From: Cunninghamia lanceolata
Taxonomy: Eukaryota; Streptophyta; Pinopsida; Cupressales; Cupressaceae
Length of the DNA: 64,000 nucleotides
NCBI GenBank assembly: GCA_027924645.1
Contig: BSBN01000242.1
Coordinates: 4,650,001 to 4,714,000, forward strand
Direction of reading: 5' to 3'
This document shows positions 34,843 to 47,770 of the stretch, one piece after another. The position numbers and the translations under genes were made by a program. The first letter of the stretch is position 1; the number at the start of each line of letters is the position of its first letter. Under the pieces are notes generated by a model that was not told the origin of the DNA, made no database searches, and saw only the letters and a program-made list of their open reading frames with translations.

Positions 34843-37800
34843 TGTAACATCACCATCCATAATGCTCACGATTAACTTAAACATTCATCTTAATCAAGAG
34901 ATTAGTTAACATGATTATGCAAATCAATTCTTAACCATAAATAATCATTATCTTTTCATCAACTAAGCACGTCATTCTAAATAGAATATAACAAAGCTTA
35001 CAATACAATAATCATTTACAAATCTTTAGTGAGTAGCCATCACTAATCATGTACAAGTTGTGCCCAAGGCATCATAAATTAATTCATATATTACAATAGA
35101 CCATCTGGTCATAAATGCAAACACTGTATCTAGAACCAATGACATCTATATCCATGAGCCTCGACTTGTCTCATGCTTAGGAAGTAGAGCATCATCTTGG
35201 TGCTTTTCCACCAACCACGGACCTATGGTCCCCCACTCAACTTCCAAACTTGAAGTGGCCCAACCCTTCATGGAAAGGTTAGATATTAGGAATCCTTAGG
35301 TTAGCCATCTGAGTATCTAGTGTTGTGTCCTTCCTAATGTCTCATGTTCACAAAACTATAGATCCACCTTAACTATGTATGACACTACTAGAGACACCAG
35401 GCCATCTAAAGCACTGTGGACCGCCAATGCATGCAGAGACGGATGCATTACTTTGGACAAAGATTTACATACATAAACATTATGCATTGAATGTTGTTGT
35501 ATGTCCACCACCCTGACTCGACTTATAAGCTATCATTTCCTACATTAAGTTCAAGTTGACCTTTCTCTCTAGGTCTAGAATAAACAGGATCAATTCGATT
35601 CTTTGGCCATGTCAGGACACTCGATTCCCATCATGGTTTGGTTACAACTAAAAAGGTTATTTTCATAACATGGATCTTGTGACTCCTCCTCACCTTGTTC
35701 CACTATGCAAGTCATATCAAAATTGACCATTCTTGGTCTAATATAAGTAGGATTCAATACATTTAAGTCCAATCCTTAGACACTGGATTGTTATTTCGAA
35801 AGCCATACTTAGGTTCTTGGTTTCATAAACACTCGGTTACTGGTGACTCCATGTCACATTATCTCATTTACTAGAATAATGAATACAATCTTGCTTTCAA
35901 CTCTCACCCTACTTGGTCAATGTTTACCTTGTTTTTCTATTGTCATGGTTAAAAGAAACCAGTCCATAATAAAAGAAAAGGCCCAAATCATAGTATCTTT
36001 TTAAAGTTCATAAAGAATCATATAGTCGAACCCGTCTAAGCTCTTCTCTAAAATCTTTCATAAAGTCAACATAAAAACATAAGTGCCATTTATATAGTCA
36101 ACATTCATCTCATTTAAGAGCACTAGCTTATAATAAAACTCTAGGGTAGATTCTAATATCGAAAGGTATAGCAAGACTTTACTTCATAATGAAGGCAAGA
36201 TCGAAGTCTCGGCTGTCATGATACCATTACTATGATAGTGTAAGAATAGTATTCTATTACTCTCCTTGAAGAGCTATCATGTTCACATAACATGTATATT
36301 TATTGATAGCCATTAAATTCTTGTCAACTTTTCTATCGAATTGGCAGAATAAGGTTTCGAGTGCAGTAGCACAACCATTTTATCTTGGGTTTACTATGTT
36401 TAATGTAATCATGGTTGTGGCCATTTGAAATAATGGTGAGGATTGTTCAACGTGTTGATACCACCTTTATTCATTCATTACAGAATGTTGCCTTTTTGGG
36501 CTCATTTGCATATACAGATTTGCAAGAGTTAACAACTAGTAATCATAAAGACATAAGACATCATTAAAGATGTATGGAGCATAATGTATGGTGCATAGGA
36601 AGAGCTAAAACTTGGAGGTTCTCATGCATGCAATCCCACGTAAGGTTTATGGCCTCAAGCTGGTCGAGTGCCACAAAAAAGCAACAGTTTCAAAGTATCA
36701 TGAATTATATTTCATTTGGGGCTCCAAGAGCCTTTGACTACTCTTAACATTCATCGATATGCATAAATAAATATACAGTCTCAACTCTGTTTATTAAAAG
36801 AAAAGTATTTCTTAATCTTTATAGTCGACAGTGCCGACGTTACTTTCAGATGAAAGGAAGTTATACTGTATTACAGTCAATATATCACATTAGCCGAGGG
36901 CTCTAAATTAAAGATACCTGAATATCTTTCACAGAGTTAAAGAAGTAGCTTGCAGATCTCAAACTCTTCCGGCTACTCTAGTCGTTCTCTCTGACTGTAA
37001 TTCTTTACAACAAGAGAATGTAGCTCCCCAGTGTTTACCACCCGCACACCCACTTCTCTCTCGAAGTCTAACACTAGAAAATAACAACCAAAACTACCTA
37101 GACTCCAACTAAGCCCTTCCATAAGACACCAAGATGGCGTTCAGTAACTAACCAAAGCATACTCTGTGCATGTGATCTGGGCTTGCCACCTAGTGGGATC
37201 TTTTGATCCACCTAGCCCACTCAGCCTATCATCTCTCCTTTCCCACTCCTCGTGGGTTTAAGGATATCGATGAGGTAAGAATAAAATAAGATAAGATAGT
37301 TATTTGCATAGTCAAGAGTTATTAATATTGACCTCTAAAGGGGTTTGTATATATATATAAAAATATAAACACCCTCGACTAATAACATGGGTCAAAGAAC
37401 TATTAAAATATGCAAAATCATCATAAAGATGAAAGCAAAAGATATCACACTAAAATCTTAGGGAAATCGGGGTCAAGTAATACATCCCCATCAACGACGG
37501 TAAACTTTAGTCGATTGACTAGAAAATAAAGAAATAATATCCCTATTTAAGAATAGGGTAATGAGAGATCTCATCAACTCTTAACTCGACTATCATACGA
37601 CTTGAGACATTGTTCCAAGAACATCATCTAGTCATTAAAGCACCATCAACAAAATGATTCACAAGGATAGAATTACAAAGAAGGAAGACATGACTCATGA
37701 CAACTTACAAGGGATTCAGAAGAACATGGAAACTGATACTCAGATGACTAATCAACCTTGTTTTCTCGACATCTAACCATTCCTCCAGGATGATACCCTC

Positions 37801-38051
37801 CTTCCTTCTTCAAAGGTCGTTAACTTTTCCTGTTCACACTCAGGACCACAAAACTATGATCAGTGTATCATAATCATAGCTCATAATATAAAGTAATTAA
37901 TGTTCAAAACTAATTAACATCAATCATTAACATCATTAACAAAGATAAATTCAGATACTTCCAAAATATCAAATCAGTTAACTATGACTAATCCTCCCAA
38001 TTACAATGCAAAGTTAATGATTAAGTCTAATTGTAAGTTGGGGATGCAACA
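34843..38051 (-). repeat. Chromovirus 5' LTR (right on the plus strand)
   Basis: Runs from tgtaacatcac to gatgcaaca on the plus strand and is the partner of 26290-29495. A TATA-rich segment (37347-37366, plus strand tgtatatatatataaaaata) reads as a TATA box on the minus strand and is conserved at 28796 in the other LTR. Confidence 0.92.
37347..37366 (-). promoter_or_regulatory. Candidate TATA box of chromovirus LTR
   Basis: The minus strand reads tatttttatatatatataca. The same segment is present in both LTRs, which fits a core promoter. No initiator site can be defined from sequence alone. Confidence 0.45.
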
Positions 38052-38056
38052 TTAAC

Positions 38057-39350
38057 AGTATGATCAAAGTTGAAGTTATCAATAGAAACATAAATCTATT
38101 AGTTATGCGTACCAATAATCAATTGAAAATATACACAAATCCTTTTCCAAATCATTTAAACAATGTTGAGGTACATGATACACATAAAATAATGTTGAAA
38201 ATGATGATACATCACATTAACATGCTTTTGTGGGAACTATTGAAACTAATGCTACATATTTTTCTTCTCTTTCTTCTCAATTGATTACATTTTCTAATCA
38301 CAAGATCTCACAAGATAATTATTATGGCCCATTATATTTAGCTAGTAATCTTTATGGAAAATTACCTACTTAGTTTCTTATTAATATTTCATACTAATAG
38401 AACATATGTATAGAAGAATATTTCTTAAATAAACATATTAGACATCAGAAATGTGCACATTCAACCCATATTGCATTGAAGATGACTAATTGAATGTTAA
38501 TTAATACATTCAGATGTATTATTCTATGATTGAGAGTAGGCCCTAAAGAATTACATGGTTTATGTCATGTGATACCATCTTTGGATAGATTTGGTACACA
38601 CTACTTCATAGAACATTGATAGAAGAATTTAAGGTTGCTCCTTTGATTTTGTATCGATGTGTTAAATTTATAGATGAAGGACAAGTTAATAAGATTTGAA
38701 GAGCTCATTACAAGCATATATGATGCTAGTCACTTCACATTGGATGCATTTTTAAAAACACCAAAAGATGTACCATATGAGAGAGATGATCTCGTTCTTG
38801 ACTTATATAAGACACATTTGGATGAACTGGAAAGAATTCAAAAGTAGTTGGACTGAGATTATCCAAAAGCAAAAGAGCCTCAAGTTGCACAAACAGAGAT
38901 TAATCTAGACATAAACACCTTGATAAATGAACACCTTCTAATGATCCTTATGAACAAAAAATCACTCATATGTACCAAGAAAGCATACAAATAAAGAACA
39001 AAAGAAACATACAAAAACAATCCAATGGCAATCATTCCACCACATCTACAAATAAAGAAACAAGAAATATGGGTATGAAATGACATGCCTAATTTTACAC
39101 ATGATAATGTATTTGGACCTAGAATGAAGGAATATAAAGAAGAGATATGTGTACTAGAAAAGGAAAGCAAAGAACAAGAAGCAAAGGCAAATGAAGATAA
39201 ATTTGATGGTTTTTGTTGGGATAATGATGATTTGTTAGAAGATGAGCATGAGCCTTTGGAGGAAGTTGAGTCTCCAAATTTTGTTCAATGATACATGAGC
39301 ATCACGAAGCCTATATACCTATAGAACTTAGATTTCATTGTTGCCTTTTG
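38057..39350 (+). pseudogene. Tat-like relic, protease-region and linker
   Basis: Coding resumes after the chromovirus. Broken frames read LRVGPKELHGLCHVIPSLDRF (38530-38600) and YRCVKFIDEGQ, then an open stretch 39085-39291 rich in Glu/Asp/Lys (KEYKEEICVLEKESKEQEAK, then WDNDDLLEDEHEPLEEVES), and MSITKPIYL. This is the acidic linker between protease and RT in gypsy elements of this type. The protease active-site motif itself is not found. RT does not follow; the reading fades at 39350. Confidence 0.55.
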
Positions 39351-39509
39351 TTTCCCCATTACTTAAATTGCACCTTAGCCTTTTTTATTGCTCCCTATTT
39401 GTTGTGCTTTAAACATGATCATTTCACATTATATATTTTCTTTCATCCATAGCTTTTCCTACTTGGAGGGCATTTGCTTCTTCCCATCTTTTCCTTGTTT
39501 GAGGCATTT

Positions 39510-42500
39510 TGTAACAACCCGCCCCGCGAACCCCGAAGGGTAAGGCCAAAAGAGGACAAGATATATATATATTTTTTACATGAAGTGATAATATATACAT
39601 TAGATGGTTGTCGATTTGATCTGTCGATAATGTTCATGGCCAAGTATGGCCAAATGCACAACCCACAGGAGAGGACTAAATCACTCTCTCGAGAAACATT
39701 AATAACTACATTACTTTTAGACAGCAATTCCAATGTTCCTAATCCCATTTCCAAATATAAACATGAATCCATAAACACCATATTACAAGTGGATCTGATA
39801 CCCACATCAAAATCCGTCAGTCAAATAAGAGGTGGCCTCACATATCTTCTCATTACTATAATTTACATCATCTCTCCCAAGAGAGTACAAAATTACATAA
39901 AGAAATAAACAAGGACAATGGCATAGCCATGAATTATACAATAAAAAATGGTTACATGACTGATAAAGTAATAGGAGGAAAGAGAACATCTCTGAGTTGG
40001 TGCTCCAAAACCTGTACACCGGTCCCTAATGGTGGTGGCAACGCCTCCCAGCCATGTGGACTCAAAGAGACCACCCCACCGTGCTCGAAGATAGTCACAA
40101 GGCCAAACAGAAGTAACTAGGAAAGGAAAACAATGGCCAACACTCACATCAGTCATGGAGCAGACACAACTCACAAGGCCTCATGCAAACATGGTAAACA
40201 ACCCCTCAAGCATAGTGATCCGAGGGCACTCTAACGACTCCTCGGATACTCTCAAAGTACCGTACCAGAGACTAGGCAATAAGCAATCAAGGACTTATCA
40301 AGCTAAGTAAGGCACACCTTCAAAAGTCTCAAGAGGAGTCTACTCATGCAAATCAGCAATAGGATGCAATAACAAACTACTCAACCTTTACCGAAAGCTC
40401 CCATCTAGCAGGGACAGCAAATCCGACACAACATAGCAGAATAGACTACCTCAAGGGATGTTAAATTTCATGGACAACATGCAGATTTGGGAAACAATAA
40501 CGAGGCACTCGAGCTATATGGCAAAGTACCAATCAATTTCCATTCAAAGAATACAAGAATAGCAGCACAGACACATACTGGATCTGTTTAAAGACTCCAA
40601 ATATCTTTCCATTAGCATAAACAAAGCCCACAAACTGATTCACATAGTGCCAATGTAGGAAAGGCTCTAGCAGCCATGCATGCATAGAGAAAGCATGGAC
40701 ATCGCCACAATCTATTTGTCCAAAAACTAAATTTTAATTCACAACTAAATCTCACTTATAACAAAATTGTTTTGCTTAAAGAGACTATTATCTTATTTGG
40801 AAAACTAGGAACAAACTATATCTTATAATTGGAACCCCTTTTTGAAAGATTTCTAAAGGACCATAACAACAAACATATTCCTTACTATTGCTCTTTGTTA
40901 TCTTCTCTTGCTTTAGGAGCACCCTTTTATAATGCACAAAGGTGTTATGACAGATCAATCTCTTACACAACATACACATCGGGATATACAGCCATCAAGG
41001 TTAAAACTGCATTATTTCTTACCGCGATCCAACATATAGAAGGCATAATAGCGCCCTTGACCTATTTATTAAACTAATCTGAGTAGTTTTCTTGTTTCAT
41101 GGAATGTAATTGTTGTAAACTACACACACAAACTCAATAAGACTTTAAAATCTTACTAATAGCATAAACAATTCCCTCGTCTACTGGCAAGGAATAGAGA
41201 TCAGCGTGGCCTACTGAGGCAGCCACACATGCATAAAATAGGCATGAGAAATGACTCAAACTGATTTTCAATATGCTTGTATGAAATGTGGTCTCAAGGA
41301 AGAAAGGATTACAAGTCACAAATAGAATCGATCTGTTTTAAAGTAATATACCAACAAGCAAATGTAATAGGCAAGTGTAGACCTAAACTCCACTACCTTT
41401 GTTGCATCCTTCCTTCCTATGCCATACGAGAGCATATAGGAGACACATGCTCTGTTTGACAGAATGCCTCAAAGAAATGTTTCTCAAGGACTGTAACGAT
41501 TGTAGAATTCGCACAAAATGGATTTGTTAAAAGGTGTTGAAAACTTTCAAGCAAGAGCAACTGGCGGTAGTAAATCTAAACGCCACAACCTTAGCCAGCA
41601 TCCTCATTGCTGGTGTCAAAATGGGGATGATGGAACAGGGTATGGACGGCCAACAAAGCATAACGGAAGGGGAATTTTTATTTTATCTTTTTATTTTTTT
41701 GTTTTTAGAAAAAATTATCTATTAGGAATGCTTACCTCTACAACGCAGAGTTTGTCAATCAATATTTTTTTAGAGGAAATTTCCTCAGATGTTGTCATTG
41801 TAAGTGCCCTGGTATCCATGTGTGCAATATGTGGAAAAAGAGGGACACACAGAGATTACACATGTGCTGTTACAGTTTGATTGTTAGGAATGCATGCTAA
41901 ATTAAGAATTTACACAAGGCATGTGATCTGATTGGTGAATACTTCAATCGAAAGGCAAAGTTTGTAGGATAAACACAAACTAGGTTTGTTGAATACTAGC
42001 TAACAGGATGTCTCAAGTTATGCTCATTGCTAAGCACTCTATTTTCGCCAATTAGGAGGCTCAACAATATGCTCAAATATGGATTTTTTTAAAAAAATTT
42101 AGAAGAATGATGCATAACTGCATCATGATATACTATTTAAAACATAGAGTAGCCAAGTTGTTAACACAATCATAAAACCATTGAAACAATTACACATAGA
42201 AAAGAAATACCTGGCAGCGTGCCATGATATCCTATTTCTCTGTTGAAGCTCGTATCAACAAGTTTGCCCTTCCCTTCATTTCCCTACTGTGAGGTCTTCG
42301 TGGTAACACACCATTGTAGGATATACACATAACGGACTACTAAAAGGCTCCATAGTTGTGCTCTCATGACAATGATTTCAGGATGCACATGCCATCCCCC
42401 TACAAATGCTATGGGTAGACATTTATGCAATCGCTCTGATAAAGATAGCACACTCCCGACTATGACGCCCATGCTATATGGCAGAGATATTTCTTTTTGC

Positions 42501-42834
42501 CATAAAGATTTCAACCACTTCACTTTACTTCTACGCTGCATTAAAAAACAACTCTCACCTACTTTTCCCCGGGCCGTCCACTATGGCAAGATAAGATTTT
42601 AACAGATATCTTACTTTCTATAATATTTCCTTCCATTAACCGACACCCAAGATATTCCTCCCCTCAGTGTCCAGCACACCTTCCATCCATATGCTATGGC
42701 CCATGAATATCAGCAAATCGCTTTGGTGTGGTTAGGTATGGTGTGAAGCAGCTGATGTAGCAGGGAGTGGCAGACTAAGCTTTAGGTCCCACCAATCACT
42801 TAAATCTCACTGCCAATCAAAGAGGGTTGTTACA
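39510..42834. mobile_element. LTR-type insertion, probably solo LTR (3325 bp)
   Basis: The ends are tgtaacaaccc and gggttgttaca, a perfect 11-bp inverted repeat of the TG...CA type. Both flanks carry cattt (39505-39509 and 42835-42839), an exact 5-bp target duplication. No gag or pol and no internal second LTR end were found, so a solo LTR is most likely. ORFs inside (39474-39908, 41518-41880, 42366-42602 and others) show no family. Confidence 0.87.
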
Positions 42835-43261
42835 CATTTCCTCCTTTGTTTGTGTGCATCCTATTTATATTTACAAGTTTTGCTTTAGCTTTGTTTTTGG
42901 TCTATCTTTTCCACTTTACTTATTTTCTTCCTACTTCACCTTCCACATTCTTATGCATGTCTTTTTTATTTTATGCTTATTTACTCATGATTCTACAGTC
43001 CATGCCTTACCACTTTGGCTTCTTTTGTTGTCTTGTCACTTCCCATTACATGCTTGTTATACATTTGCATGGTTACCATGATGCTTTGTTTATGTTACCA
43101 TCCACTTATGTTTTCATGCCTATGCTTGTGATACATACAATACTATGATAGTTATATTTTATCCTTTGACCATTGATTACTTGCTTTGATCTGACCATGA
43201 TCCTATATCATCATACCATAGATCTTACATTGTCATATCATGCTTTGATTTATTCTTTACC

Positions 43262-44207
43262 AAATGTTTTTCCCTACAAAAAATCCCAAAATTACAATAA
43301 AATTTCTAGAATATTTTACCAAATATTATGCCTACAAATAATCCCAAAAATGTGATTTTTAAAAAATTTTCGGGTAAATACATTATGTCTGATATTTATA
43401 AACAATCCCTAAATTTTAATTTTTTCAAGGTTGGCTTAAACACCTTCATTCAAATGTCTTTGATCCGAAATTTTTTAAATATTTTCTCACATAGGGACCT
43501 TAGAATGAAGGTGGCTAGCTATGAATATTTTAATATATTTTGGATGTTCGAACGAAGGTTGAATAGGACCTTCTTTCAAAGGTCCTTCGAATGAAGGCCC
43601 TTGGATGGCCTCTTCTGCTCTTCTGAGATTTTCCTCAAAATTAGTTTCAAACCTTAGGTTGGACCAACAAATGGAACCAACATGACAAGATAATTTGTAG
43701 GATAATAGCCCTTGGATTAAGATTTCAAAATAGTATAATTTCAAATATATTTAATTTGATTATTATATTTATTTTCTATCTTCTAATAAACATTGTTTTT
43801 TCACCAAACATTAAGGTCTTTATTCCACACATGTGGAAAAATAGTAAAATAGAGAATTTTTAAAAAAATATATATATGCACTAGGTATTGATGTCCTTGT
43901 TTCAAAAAAAAAGTTAATTTCAATATACAAAAAAAGGTATGCTATATGGTATAAACGTCACGTTTTTTAAAAATTGTTAACTATAAAAGCAAGATATTAA
44001 AAGTTATATAAAAAATTTCACAAATTATTTTTTAAAAAATATATTCATAATCTAAACACAAAATCTCAAAAATTACTAGTTCAAATCATCTTCAAATTCT
44101 TAATGATTTAGTTGTTATAGGTGTCAAAAAATGAAAAAATGGTTTAAAATGTTGACTTCAATGTCCCACTTTGGCCAAAAAGTGGGACACACTATTGTGG
44201 GATCACC
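43262..44207 (+). repeat. Dispersed repeat family, copy B
   Basis: Matches 10885-11880 in the same orientation, ending cactattgtgggatca. It separates the linker of the Tat-like relic from its integrase tail, so it is probably an insertion in that element. The CTTCGAATGAAGG-type palindromes lie near 43490-43600. Confidence 0.8.
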
Positions 44208-44209
44208 CC

Positions 44210-44503
44210 AAGCATATTAATGCCTATCCCACCTTATAATAGCTCATCCTACACAAGTAAATGCAAGCATTCCTATAGCGCAACAAGAACCAACAGGTCC
44301 TTTAGAGTCAAAGAGCTAGTGCTTTGAAGATGGAGCACTAAGAATAAGAGACATAGAAAGAAAATAAAGTTTCAAGAGGACTAGAAGGGTCCATATGTGA
44401 TTAAGGAAGATGTCAAAAATAACACCTACCTCCTTAGCACCATGAAAAAACAAGACTTTGGTGAGATGGTTAATGCCTTTCACCTTAAGAAATATTAAAT
44501 TTA
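44210..44503 (+). pseudogene. Tat-like integrase C-terminus
   Basis: The plus strand reads KGPYVIKEDVKNNTYLLST, then KKQDFGEMVNAFHLKKY and a stop at about 44501. This is the C-terminal beta-rich tail of gypsy integrase in the Tat/Athila branch (GPYVV...NAxxLKKYY). RT, RNase H and the integrase core are missing between 39350 and here. Confidence 0.65.
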
Positions 44504-46005
44504 TAAAATAAAATAAAAACATAAAATATAAAAATTCAAAAAAATCTATAAAAATTTAAAAATTCATGAAAATTACAAAACGTAAAAATCCAAAAACATG
44601 CTTTTTCATTTTGTTCACCTTGCACTTTGTTTGTGACATGCTCTTATTAGATTTTTCTCTTTGTAACAAATCTTAAGGTTATCTAGTATAGGTTGTGCCT
44701 TCTAAGCCTTAAAGATTCCCTAAAAATCATCATTTTCCATTTTCCCACTCTACATTCCCAATGAGTTCAAATGAAGTCAAGATTTTATCTTCATACTAAT
44801 CTCGATCTTAGAAAATCATGTTGTCAAGTCTAAACATAGCAAGTACACAAACCTATGATACACATAAACTTACAAGTAGATCTTCCATAATCCTCCTTAG
44901 TGAGAAAGAAGTCCTACAGGGTAGTGAAATCTTTTGGTGGCACCCAACTCCTTATTCATACTAGCCAAAACTATCAGGGGGATTGCTAAGTAATAAAAAA
45001 TAATACAAAAGTACAAAATAATCAAAACCAAGAAAATTACAAAAAAAAGTCAAAAAAGTGAGAGATCAAAAAATAATTAATACAAAAAAATTAAAAGAAA
45101 GAGAAAAGAAAAGAAAAAAATGAGAAAAGAGGATTTTTGATGTCTATACTCTCAAGTGGAGATAAATCTAAGCTTGAAGCTATGAGGGTGGCACGTATCA
45201 GAGAGAATAAAAGAGAGAGGTACAAAGCACACACATCCACTAGTTGGGCAAAGCTAAGAGTCTAGCTATCTTTTAGGGCCATATTTTTCTTTGGAGCCCT
45301 TCCTTTACCCTAGTTCTAACTTCTTGGCTATCTCTAATCTAAGTCTAGAAGGTGCTAATAAAATTTGTTGCTTGTTAAAGCTGAAAAATAGTCAAATTAT
45401 TTTGTCTAGATAAGGATCAATGTATAGCCCTTTGCAAAACCAAGTTTCAAAGTTGTTCCATCTAACTCTCACTCCCACTTGATTCCCTTATATCCTATCT
45501 CAACTAGCTTTAGTAGATCATCCTATATTAGGTCAACTCACAATCCCCTAAGTCAAAAATCATACTAAAGAGCATTCATAGTGGTTGTTCCATTTGTATA
45601 CATACAAAATAATAAAACATGTCATTCCATCATGGAATCTAGCATCTAACCTATTACATTGCATTTCATAAATGTGAATCAAATTCATACACATTACATA
45701 CATTATAAACAAAAAAAGATAATGAAAATAATATCATCATCATCACATGTGAACATCATAGGTGTGCATAGACATAAGCATTTGCATAAACATAAATAAA
45801 TAAGTCCTATCCAACCATGTGCACCAGGAGGAGAGCAATGTGGAAGAAATTGACTAAGAGAGCATATAGATCAACATAGTACAAGTCCAATGTCATAATA
45901 GTAAAGAGTGTTTTGAGTATAATTTACTCCATCAAGGGAGCCTCAAAAAGATGTAACAATTGTGCACACATGTATAATAAATCTTCCCCATACAAGGGGG
46001 AAAAT
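44504..46005 (+). other. Long 3' noncoding region of Tat-like relic with PPT-like tract
   Basis: A-rich and low complexity (44510-44620, 44990-45130), without coding sequence. A purine run tacaagggggaaaat at 45991-46005 precedes tgtcaaaatg and looks like a polypurine tract and LTR start. Confidence 0.45.
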
Positions 46006-46733
46006 TGTCAAAATGAAAGAAATAAATAAATTCCCTCAAGGAAGTCCCATTTCTTGTTATTCGTAGCATTAGAAGGTCTAGGGGTTGTTAGTGATATTTT
46101 ATGTCCAAGGTTTTTCTGCATGGTCCCGTCCCTAAAAATCCAAAATGTTCTAAGTGTTGGACCTCCTCGGCATTTTTCAGCTGCAGCATCATATTTTCCT
46201 GAGGAGGAGGTCAGCATCATCATGTTTTCTTTCAACCGATTTTTTTCATCAGGATCATCATGTTTCAATATCGGGTGATGTTTGGATATCATCCCGATCC
46301 TGCTGATGAGCTACAGTGTGCCCTAATTTGCTTGCGGGGGTGATTTTTCAAGTATCTGGTGATTTTCCAAATATCACCTTGCCCTTTTATGATGATGATA
46401 TCACCCCAATCTTCTGAAGGGGTTATTTTCTGAGTTGTTCGACCCGACTTGTTTTTTCTTAAGGGTCGTCATCATCATCATCATATTTCCAGTTATCGCC
46501 GTGTTGCTTGCGAGGGTCATCATATTTTCTGCCTGCATGATCTTTCGCGGGGTGATATTTTAACATCGGGTGATCTTTGTTAAGATCATCCTGATGATGT
46601 TGCTGTAAAGTTCTAAGTGTGACCCGATTTTCATCATGGTCATCATATTTTGGACGTCAGGATGATCTTAGTCAATATCATCCTGATGTTGTTGTATCAC
46701 TTCATGTTCATTGTTTTATCATCCTGATGATGC

Positions 46734-47145
46734 TGACGTCATTCTTACGTCAGGGTGATATCCGCTTTTCTGCCTATCTGCATCATGATATTTCCGAAGG
46801 GAGATATCCGCCTGTCGGCTTCATGCATTATCTAGTGGGGGGTGATCTTTTCAAATATCTGGCATATTCATCTATCACCCCGATCTTATAGTGGAGCTAC
46901 AGTGCAGCATGATATTTGTGCATCAGGATGATATTTCCAAATATCCGGTTATCTTCCGAATATCATCCTGATGTCGATATGATGATGATGTCATCAAGGT
47001 CCAGGGGGGGTCATATTTCTAACACTGATCATCTTGTGGAGATCCCCTGATATTTGCAAACATGATGATGACGTCATCCGGATATGAGGAGGTGCGCAGT
47101 AGGCAGATATGCTGATGACGTCAGCAGGATATGACGGTGACGTCA
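46734..47145. promoter_or_regulatory. Cluster of four TGACGTCA palindromes
   Basis: Perfect TGACGTCA sites lie at 46734-46741, 47069-47076, 47116-47123 and 47138-47145, with partial GACGTCA or ACGTCAG copies nearby (46653, 46746). TGACGTCA is the known core for plant bZIP factors, including the TGA class. The sites lie 620-1030 bp upstream of the TATA box at 47765. Confidence 0.6.
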
Positions 47146-47764
47146 TCAGGATGTTCATCGGCCAGACATTTGGTATCGGCTAAGCAGGAGGATCTTCCTC
47201 CGATGGATCAGGTTGTGCCGATGAAGGCGATTATCATGCAGGTTATATTGCGATATGATGCTGACATCAGGGTGATATTTCAAGCGACAGGATATCATGC
47301 TGCTGAAGGATAATGATGATGAAGTCTTATACTAGTGTCGTCAGGAGCAAAAGCACCGACATCATATATGCTCATGACCTAGTATATAAAGTGTTAAAGA
47401 GGTCACCGCGGGGTGCATGTGGGATAATTCGACCCTGCATATTTTCAAATATCATGACGATGAGGTATTTTGGCGGGAAATGGTTGCGATCGACTGTTTG
47501 ACGTTTTCCCAAGGCCGCGGGTTGGTGCGCCATTAATGGCGAAGGTTGCAGAGGTATGGACGGATCTGGTACCCGATTGGAGGTGTACATCAACGGACAG
47601 TGGCGCAGGGCTCGAGGTTTCTTCCTGTCTCCTCCCCTACCTACTGCATTCATGTTTGGGCACCAATCTGGTAATGCGTTGAGCGCCATTTTTCTGATAC
47701 TGTGTATCTAGCGGGATTTTTGGTCAACCATGTAATTAATTGCTGTGGTACACTACCTGGCTGT

Positions 47765-47770
47765 TATAAG
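47765..47770 (+). promoter_or_regulatory. Candidate TATA box of the LTR
   Basis: Reads tataag in the context ctggctgttataagcaggaa, in a GC-richer surround. This is consistent with an LTR U3/R border. Confidence 0.45.

Larger units (their letters stand above)
26290..38051 (-). mobile_element. Full-length Ty3/gypsy chromovirus (11.76 kb), degenerate
   Basis: Two long terminal repeats of 3206 and 3209 bp enclose 5347 bp of gag-pol read on the minus strand. The flanks are ttaac at 26285-26289 and ttaac at 38052-38056, an exact 5-bp target duplication. The PBS (34823-34840) and a purine-rich PPT (on the plus strand atctccccccataa at 29497-29510) sit where expected beside the LTRs. Domain order gag, PR, RT, RNase H, IN, chromodomain defines a chromovirus. 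Each pol domain carries stops, frameshifts or catalytic changes. LTR copies differ by roughly one base in twenty over the first 280 bases by eye, so the insertion is old. Confidence 0.93.

Noticed and set aside
42827..43148. Hydrophobic ORFs suggesting a membrane protein
   Set aside because: They begin at the border of the LTR insertion and run through pyrimidine-rich noncoding DNA of the Tat-like relic.
47372..47689. Minus-strand ORF of 105 codons in the GC-richer part of the LTR
   Set aside because: No family, and it overlaps the presumed U3 promoter region; openness follows from local GC content.
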